Shown: one piece after another, positions 56,764 through 64,000 of the stretch
Numbering within the stretch: position 1 is the stretch's first letter
Layout of the letters: each line of letters opens with the position of its first letter
Origin: Syngnathus acus
Lineage: Eukaryota; Chordata; Actinopteri; Syngnathiformes; Syngnathidae
DNA: 64,000 nucleotides
Assembly: GCF_901709675.1 (NCBI RefSeq)
Contig: NC_051093.1
Span: 868,001 to 932,000, forward strand
Direction of reading: 5' to 3'
Position numbers and translations under genes: made by a program
Notes under the pieces: generated by a model
Seen by the model: only the letters and a program-made list of their open reading frames with translations
Told to the model about the DNA's origin: nothing
The model's database searches: none

Positions 56764-58802
56764 TCATTTGTTCAAGACTGGGTATAAAGTGGCCTCTTTG
56801 GCGAGGGAAGTCGGCCTTGATGGTTGTTGGGTGGGCACAAAGCCAGGAGGCAAATGGGCCAGCCTGTCTCGTGGGTGGTATCGTCGTTTGCCTCCAGGTT
56901 GCGCGGCAACTGCAGCCTTGCCCCACGACCCGCCGACAATGTCAGGACCAAGACCTTTTGGCAGCGCCGCTGGTGCTGGCCTCCTGCTGCCGGCCTCCTG
57001 CTGCCGCTGTTTCTTCAGCTGGCGATAGGCCAGCACCGCCCGCCGCCTTTCCTCCTCCATCATCCTCCGGCGGGCCATAGACGACTCGGACGTAGGCGTG
57101 GCTGTGTGGCCGAGGAGCGAGTTGAGGAGGAGCTCCTTAGCTGTCTTCCAGAAGCCAGACCTGAGGCGTTAGGACTTGATGTGCAACACGCCAATGTCGA
57201 TCGGAGGAGTTTGTTTTACCCCAGGCTTGATGAGCGCTTTCTTGGGTTTGCTGGTTAGTGAAGGCGGCTCTGTTGAAACCTCGCCAAAAGCAATGTCATC
57301 TGAGGAGGGGGAAACAAAGCAAACGTTTACTGGCTCACTTTTGTCTCACTCATGTAAGAAAGAAATACATTTTTGTCCCCATACTTTAAAAGATGTTTTT
57401 ATAAAAAGTCTCTGATATTTTCTGTCAAAACAAACAACGGGATTGAAGAAAAAAAAAAAAGACATCATGCTTGAAATCACTCAAAATTGAGGCCAGCGGT
57501 ACATCTTTCTCATGCAAATGCAGAGCATGCCTTTCGTTAGCATGACAACTGACTGATGCTGGCTTGGCACATTATCTTGGCACCTATCTTACTTTACGTA
57601 GAGACTTACTGGTGGCCACTCCAGAAAGTTACGTTAAAAAGTCACACGGCCTTTTCTATCTTTGTAGAAAACATCATTGGGTTGAGGTAACAGACAGATA
57701 TCAGGAAGAGATAAGCACTAATCAGGCCCGAAACAAAAGAAAAAAATACTAAATTGCCCTTAAGTTGCAATTTACCTTGGAACATTTCCTTTTCCATCCG
57801 GACCTCCTGTCGCTCCAACTTTTTCCGCTGTCGTTTCTGTAATTTCAGTTTGTCGTACCTATGGCAACAAGTGACGCGCAACAAACATCAAAGTGCCTTC
57901 TATGCGTTCTAGCCTCCAAAAATATATTTGCGAGCAGATTCGTTTTGCATGAGTGACTGGTGATCTTGCCCGCGTGCGAGGGTATTATAGTAGCTTCATT
58001 GCGCCATGTATTTTTTTACTTTACTTTTGTGGCTACTGAAATTGTAAGTCAAGGTAGCAGTGCCACTGTTCGAAAATGCTTACGCTTTCATTTTGTCTGA
58101 CTTTCCACCGTTGGCAGGCTTCTCCTGTTTGTCTTCATTTAGCTCGGGTTTCCTCTCCACCTGATTGTTGGTGAGGAAGAGGACGTGCTTTGACTCCATC
58201 TCCATGCGTTGATTGAACTGAAGCTCACTTTCCCGCTTCCCTTGCTTGAAACGTGGGATGGCAATGTCGCCGACCGTGGACTTCTCTGGTTTCCTATGAA
58301 GAACGAAAACTGGGGTGGAGAATTGAGAGAGCGAAAATGACACATTATCACACGCATGGAACTTTGAAACGGGTAACGTTTTGTTTGCTCACCGTCTCGT
58401 AATTTTTTTGCTGTCAAAGAGCTATTTTCCATCCTCTCCTTGCTCTTCAAGAGCTCCTGCAGCTTGAAGGGGATGTGCTCAAGGTGGTCCCCTTGGTTGG
58501 CGTCTCTTTTAGCTTCACCATCCCGTTTCTTCGCACTGAAATGTTGAAAGACTGGTTTCAATTGAAAAATGGAGTACGCCTTGTCATTAAATAACGAGGC
58601 TTATCTAGGTCTTCATGACGAACGTTTATCGCAAAATTCAACCATAATCGCAATGTTAAATGGGTAGGTAGTAGCATGCTAGCCACTGAGGCTAACGGTC
58701 GCCTTCAGTCAAATGTAGCGACTTACATTACCTCGGCTGCTTTGCTGTTTTGTCAGCCACCTCCCCACAGTTGTTACTATTGCGCTTCTTACGCTTCCCC
58801 AT
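56764..58802 (-). CDS. ccdc137: Coiled-coil domain protein CCDC137-like
   Basis: Basic nuclear/nucleolar coiled-coil protein; in human cells reported at chromosomes and nucleoli. Exons 58732-58802, 58393-58535, 58084-58285, 57776-57858, 57220-57299, 56764-57144, all phases consistent (960 bp, 319 aa; human 289). Start MGKRKKRNSNN is lysine-rich. Family motifs: HIPFKLQELLKSKERMEN, DIAIPRFKQGKRESEL with ESKHVLFLTNNQ, DDIAFGEV, and the C-terminal MARRRMMEEERRRAVLAYRQL. If 57145-57219 is read as exon instead, an in-frame TAA at 57169-57171 would end the protein at 209 aa. A 75-nt intron there (gtaaaa donor, tcctaac branch-like site, ctggaag acceptor) restores the alignment to human without a gap. 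The exon 3 acceptor (ccag at 58286-58289) was chosen over a nearby tag because only it keeps frame. Confidence 0.82.
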
Positions 58803-59085
58803 GTCGATGCACGTCGGTATTAATTTAAAAGCACATCTGAAATTAACCTAACCACTATTCTCATGTGGAGGCAGTTTCCGTAGCGTTTACCCTTTGAACT
58901 ATGACGTCAGAGGAGCGAGCGATAGGAATTTTAATTTTTTTCTTCTTTCGGGGTCTCGTCACGTCGAAAAGGTACTGACTTACAAAATGACAGATTTATT
59001 CCAAATTATACAAAAGAATATTGAATTATTTAATCCCTCCCAAAGAAATACCGACAGCCACTAGACAGCAAAGTAGTTTGAAATA

Positions 59086-60047
59086 CACTAATCCCTCGCT
59101 ACATCGCGGTTCGTTTATCGGGGCTTCACTACATCGCGGATTTTTTTTTCCAAATTAAAAAAAAAATTAAGTCAAAATAAAACTTCTAAATTGAGGAATT
59201 ATGGCACAAAACTTGCCCACACGCCAGCAGAAGGCAAGGAGTGCCCACACAATTGCAGTGCGTACACTTGTACCTTTTTATAAAAAAATGTTGTATAATA
59301 ATAAGAGTTCTAAATACATATTTACAGTGTTGTACCTTGTTATAGAAAAATTGTTAGAATAATAAGAGTTCTAAAAACATTTACAGTATGTACACTTGTA
59401 CCTTGTTGTAAAAAAATACAATAATAAAAGTTGTTCTAAAAACATATTTACAGTATGTGTTAAGAATTCTCCATGTTATTTATTTAATTCAGCCATGCTT
59501 TGATTTGAGGTAGGGTGATTTATTTTGAAGGCCGTTTTCAGGCAATACCACTTCCTGTTTACGTTCGTGTACATAGTATGTCCTGTACAGTTGTACAGGA
59601 GTCATTGACGATGTAAGTGGGTCTCCTAACAAGAGAAATGTGTCTAACCTTTAGGACAATGTAGTATTGCTCCAAATGTTCGTTTAAATTCCTTTAGGAG
59701 GTCCGTTTTCGTGTGTAAGCACGATCCTCGAATTAGCATATTTCCGCTAACTCGTTAGCCTGCCCAGTACTTCTTGTTAACATGTTACACGCACACACGT
59801 ATAATATTTATGTTTTCAATATTTATAAAAAAAATTCTGTATGTTATTTATACTATTAATGTTTGAAACAATTATTTCATGTTCTAATAATAAAATACGC
59901 ACTTAAATGGTTTCATATACATTTATTGACACAAAAAATGTACAAGTAAAAAAAAAGTACAGATGAGAGGGTGACCGTACTTTGCGGATTTCACTTATCG
60001 CGGGTGGTTTTTGGAACCAATTATCCGCGATAAACGAGGGATTACTG
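59086..60047. mobile_element. Non-autonomous Tc1/mariner-type element
   Basis: TA at 59084-59085 and 60048-60049. Inverted ends cactaatccctcg and cgagggattactg continue into a shared tatcgcgg segment. AT-rich interior with repeated gagttctaaa and no coding sequence. Confidence 0.75.
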
Positions 60048-60488
60048 TACTGTGATCCAGTCTGATATGCACCAGCTTTTCTTGGTCACTACTATTTGAC
60101 TTTGTGGAACACATATGGAACCCACAACATAATACAAAAAATACAGGGACATTCGCGCTAAAAACTTCAGAAGTCGAGGCAGACGTGCTCACTACGAATC
60201 CACTGTACTACATGTCAGCAAATGCTAACTAAATGTCCCGCTCGGGACAAAATGGTGGCTCTTTGCCTGGTCAGCTTCCAAGTGATGGGCGGAGATACAA
60301 GGTGGTTGCAATCTGAAAAGTTTGTTTACAGACATATTTTCAGAAATACAATAGGCAGGTCACCCAAAAATGACTCCCTTGTGTCATTTCACACTTGATG
60401 GATGAGAGCGGCAGACACTTCAGAGACTCAAACGCGAGCACACAATGCAAGAAAAAAATTATTTTTGCAGAATTTCCCCCTGGAAATA

Positions 60489-62251
60489 TCAGCACATTAG
60501 TAATTCCAATTCACGTGGCTTGGCATAGACTTTATGCTGGTGGATCTTCTGTTGAAGTCGTGCAGTGGCAAACAGAGTCAACATCTGCACTCCCAGTAGG
60601 ACCAGCACCACGGTCCAGATCAAGCCCCGGTGCTGCTCCAACCACCACAAGATGTTCCCCAGGCACCCTCCCAGGAAGATCAGGCTCTGAGCGCTGAACT
60701 CGTCCAGCGCTTGGGTGTCCAGGCCGCACTGAGAGTTCCACACGGTGCCGTTTTCCAGCGGGTCAACACAGCACGTTGCTGGAACGCCACAGGCCACAAC
60801 TCCTGGAGCGGAGCAGTTGTAGTATCTGTGAGGTAAGGATTTTGGAAAGAAAAGCTTTGTGACGCAAGCAGTGTTGGTTAGGTTCAACTATGACATGTCA
60901 TCACGGGTTACTGGGGTCACAGTGTCACTATCTGGCAATTTTTTTTTTACGGTTAATAAGCTCATTTTGGTCAAACTCTTTATGTTAGAAGCAATTTCAC
61001 TTTCGATCACTGGATGGCAGCAGACTAATTTCATTAAAGGGTGTAAACTACAAAAAATATCCAAAGAGAAAGTACTTTCTTTCAGCACAGCCTAGTTTTT
61101 GATGAAATGATTGACGTTCGACTGTAATCCTGCTTTGTTACGCCTACTGATAGTGAATACGTAAATATCTGAATTCACTTGACAGGATCTTTAGAGTTTA
61201 AATGCGCCACACCCAACTCACATGTTAACCTCCCAGTCGCGATAAGTATCCGCCCCACAGCACTGCAGATTGGACTGGATCTCGTCGGCGATGAACCTCA
61301 GATCTGGGTCGTCCTGGTAGCGAGCAATGGCAGCCAGCGCGGCCGACCGCAGGACGTTGGTGATCTCTCGTTGCGCACTGTACACCACGATGACGGCCAA
61401 AACCTGCGCCGTGATGACGGCCAGCAGCAGCCTGGAGAACAGCTTTAGCAGGAAGGAGTTTTCTCGCAAGGCACCCATGCAGCCCGTTAGGCAGAGCAAC
61501 GCCAGCAGGAGGCCCAGCGTCACCAGTGGCAGCATCGGGTCAGTACCCACGCTTCCGATTTTCTCCTGGGTGAAGGACTCTTTGCTGATGAGGCCCCACA
61601 GGCCCAAGGCGAGAATAAGCAGGCCCAGGACGGAGAACGTTAGGTTGCTCAGAACCAGGAGGTACTTGAGGAAGTAGTCGATAATAGCAAAGCCGCGGCA
61701 AGGCCAGATCTCTTTCAAGTTGGCCTCGTGTTCACCGCTCATGCCCTCTGGGTGGAGATCACTGGTTCCTTGGGATCCTGCGTTCCCCTTCGACAAGACA
61801 GGCGCGGGAGAATATCATATTCGGTGGTGGTAAAAAACAAAACAAAAAAACAATGCATAGCTTTGATTTTTGACAAGTCTGTTTAGCTTAATGCTAACAA
61901 ATGATGCAAAGCATCTGAGACGGGCTAATGAATAGCATGGTGTGGTGGTGTTGGAAACCCTTAAGCGACAGATTTCTGAACAGACACAGTGGAGTGACCC
62001 GTGTACAGATAATTTGCCTTTTCTTTAGCCTCTGACAAGAATGACGAATAGGGCTGGAGTTTAACATTCCTGCCGAGTCGGTACAGTAGGCTATTGAGCG
62101 GTGGAAACAAAGTTCTGAAAAGTAGAGTTCCGAACAACAACCAGACAGTAGCTTGAGCTTTTACCTTTGGTATGAGCGGGCTGGACTCGTCCGACCTCAT
62201 CCAGGGCCAAGGGACTTTTCTTAGAGCCAAATATCTCCTGGTGCTGTCCAT
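60489..62251 (-). CDS. tspan10: Tetraspanin-10 (oculospanin)
   Basis: Four-pass membrane protein of the TspanC8 group, whose members bind and direct ADAM10; TSPAN10 is linked to pigment cells and eye. Exons 62165-62251, 61222-61787, 60489-60825; phases 0 and 2 join cleanly; 990 bp, 329 aa. Exon 1 has the ESSPLIPK tail sorting-like stretch. TM1-TM3 are in exon 2 (LKYLLVLSNLTFSVLGLLIL, then LVTLGLLLALLCLTGCMGAL, then LLLAVITAQVLAVIVVY). The large loop has YQDDPDLRF, LQCCGADTYRDWE and, across the junction, IYYNCSAPG with PATCCVDP: eight Cys in all, as in TspanC8. TM4 is in exon 3 (LIWTVVLVLLGVQMLTLF). The match to human TSPAN10 in the loop is closer than to TSPAN33 or TSPAN14 as I recall them. 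Confidence 0.9.
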
Positions 62252-64000
62252 CGCTGCAAGACAATCTTCTCATATGTGGGCTGAGTGGTTGGCAGGGGAA
62301 CGCGTGAGCTCAGGCGCAGTAGCCGTGCTGCGTTTGGCCACGGGGAGCTGTCGGACGTGCCCTTTTTTCCATCATGTGAGAGTCACAGTGAGAGGATTAG
62401 ACAGTGTGCGCTGCATTACAAGAGGAAACTACTTTGAGCAAGATGTTTTGTCTCGTACTGTGGTGTATCTACTATGTACAGTAAATTACCCATGAATTTC
62501 TATAATAGTGATCTTTAAATAATGTGTTTTTAAAAGTGTCGGATTTTTTTAAAAATTAGAATGAAAATGATCATTTACAATGTTAAAAAATGAATACAGA
62601 TTTGCAATTGTTAGTTTGACTTTTTTTTTTTTTACCTCTGTGACTCAGTAAGACGCACAATCAGCTGTTTTTGTAGAGGATAAAGAATACATGCCTGTGA
62701 GTATTGTAATGTTTGTTGTCTGACGCATGTGGTGCACCACCGATGTCAGTCATTGTTAGTACACCACCATGATGCTATTTCATTTCCCCTTACATGATAA
62801 CATTAAGCTAGGGAGGCACCCCCAGGACAATCTTGCGCAGTTGTTCCCAAAAACAAGAGTTTGTTAGTATTTTGCTTAGAGGTTGAGAGCTCAATTCTCT
62901 GCTCAGTTTTAAATGGGCCATGACATGACTTTTTAATTGCTTGTACACAAATGTTGAAATAGTCGTCCACCCATAAGTGTGAACCTAAATATATTGTGAC
63001 AACTCCAGGGAATTATTTCAAAATGTGAAAAAAATGCAGGATACAGAATGTTTTCTTTTAAAAACGTCTGTCATGCTATGTCATTTCTAGCCACTAGAGT
63101 GCAGCATACGTGCATCTCAAAGGATAAAGGAAAAAGCACTACATATTTCGCAAACTTGCTCACTTGGTAATATGGAGTCAAACCAGTCGTTGGTTTTGAA
63201 TGAAGGCTACGTATTGCATTAGACACTATTTTACACACACTATCCTTATCTGATAAACCGATATAGTACAATTACTACGACTATTTTGAGTTTTGCTACT
63301 ATTCAGTTTTGCTACCTCTGAATTGGCCTTTAAACTTTCCCCATACAAATAGTTGCGACTCCACTTCCCTATTTTGTATGTTCCGACGTACGTACACGGG
63401 AACAGCACCTCGCCGTAAAGCGACCGCAGAAATTCTACACGAAAGGCGACTGCAAGCAGGATACCTCCAGCGCAAAGCTGCGCCAGCCAGCTGCTCCAAA
63501 CTCGGGAAGTAAATTTACGGATAGTGATACAACGTTCATGGTCAAAGTAAAAGCGCAGGATCCAGAAGATAACGAGTATATTTTTATTTTGAAAGTAATA
63601 TCAGTGGCAATAGCTCCGTAACTCTGTGAGCTTCACGCTGACGCAGGACGTTCCGCTGCGAAGCTCGAACGCAGAGGAGCGTCGTTGGTCCTTTTTTATT
63701 ATTGTTGTGATTTTTTAATGAAACAGTGCCGCCAGTCAGGATGCGTTGTTAGGGGGAAAAAATATTCTTGCCTGACCCTGTGGGATTTTTTACAAATAGA
63801 TGTGGCTCGATTTGATCGCTGTAAGGACATCAGATTGACGATCAGGTGCGCCGCAGGACGCAAAGAAAAGAGGTTGGGGAGAAAAAAAAAGGACAATGGT
63901 GACCTTCCAGACATGCCCACGCAAATATGAGTGTCCACGTCTGCCTCCAAATCTCAGAGAGAAAATCCTGCTGCGCAGCTCCCCTAAAGAAGCTGGACTC
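62252..64000. other. Upstream of tspan10, nothing recognised
   Basis: AT-rich. Probably contains the tspan10 promoter (its 5' UTR should begin just above 62251). Short open frames at 63071-63499 and 63685-63950 have no recognisable content. Confidence 0.4.

Overview
This is a eukaryotic window from a ray-finned (very probably teleost) fish. The evidence is intron-bearing vertebrate genes, fish-type transposons (Tc1, several hATs, L2, a gypsy, an endogenous retrovirus, a tRNA-derived SINE) and paralogous potassium channel genes. Five host genes can be supported: kcnj16 (Kir5.1) at 2272-3369 (+), kcnj2 (Kir2.1) at 5546-6853 (+), map2k6 (MKK6) in twelve exons at 50073-55913 (-), ccdc137 in five or six exons at 56764-58802 (-), and tspan10 in three exons at 60489-62251 (-). 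In human, MAP2K6, KCNJ16 and KCNJ2 are neighbours on 17q24, and CCDC137 and TSPAN10 lie close together on 17q25, so the gene content is conserved but the order and orientation are rearranged.

Between kcnj2 and map2k6, about 10.0-47.3 kb is almost entirely a nest of transposable elements, most with target-site duplications (TSDs) that let the layers be peeled apart. The base is a gypsy-type LTR retrotransposon (10070-42497, TSD cata). Its 5' LTR is split by a LINE fragment. Its 3' LTR is in three pieces (17586-17699, 20918-20989, 42353-42497) separated by a solo LTR (17700-20917, itself holding a Tc1 and a hAT MITE), a hAT carrying an L2 LINE (20990-25317), and a second hAT (25326-42352) that used the same 8-bp target. 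Inside the second hAT sit a 2.3-kb element with about 255-bp inverted ends and eight 167-bp tandem repeats (25803-28140) and an endogenous retrovirus in minus orientation (28650-42047, LTRs 99.5% identical, PBS matching tRNA-Tyr). Inside the retrovirus lie another solo LTR (30414-31546) and a third hAT (33598-39825). Inside that hAT is a 5.3-kb foldback element (33746-39085). Just after the gypsy a Tc1 (42502-47335) has been interrupted by a LINE.

The most interesting object is the foldback element. Its two roughly 1-kb inverted arms are arrays of about 145-bp units. Between them lies one intact 863-codon minus-strand frame. The N-terminal half looks like a DDE transposase (candidate D99, D215 and E388 or E390). 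The C-terminal half carries what look like the Cys box (C540) and His box (H774, then N790/D791) of a ubiquitin-specific-protease fold. A transposase fused to a deubiquitinase-like domain, carried by tandem-repeat inverted ends, is not something I can match to a named family.

The host genes are ordinary in layout: two single-coding-exon inward rectifiers in tandem on the left, and three compact minus-strand genes on the right. Oddities in them are an Asp at the rectification-controlling site of Kir5.1, a His-Asn repeat expansion in the Kir2.1 tail, and an in-frame TAA in ccdc137 that is probably inside a 75-nt mini-intron.
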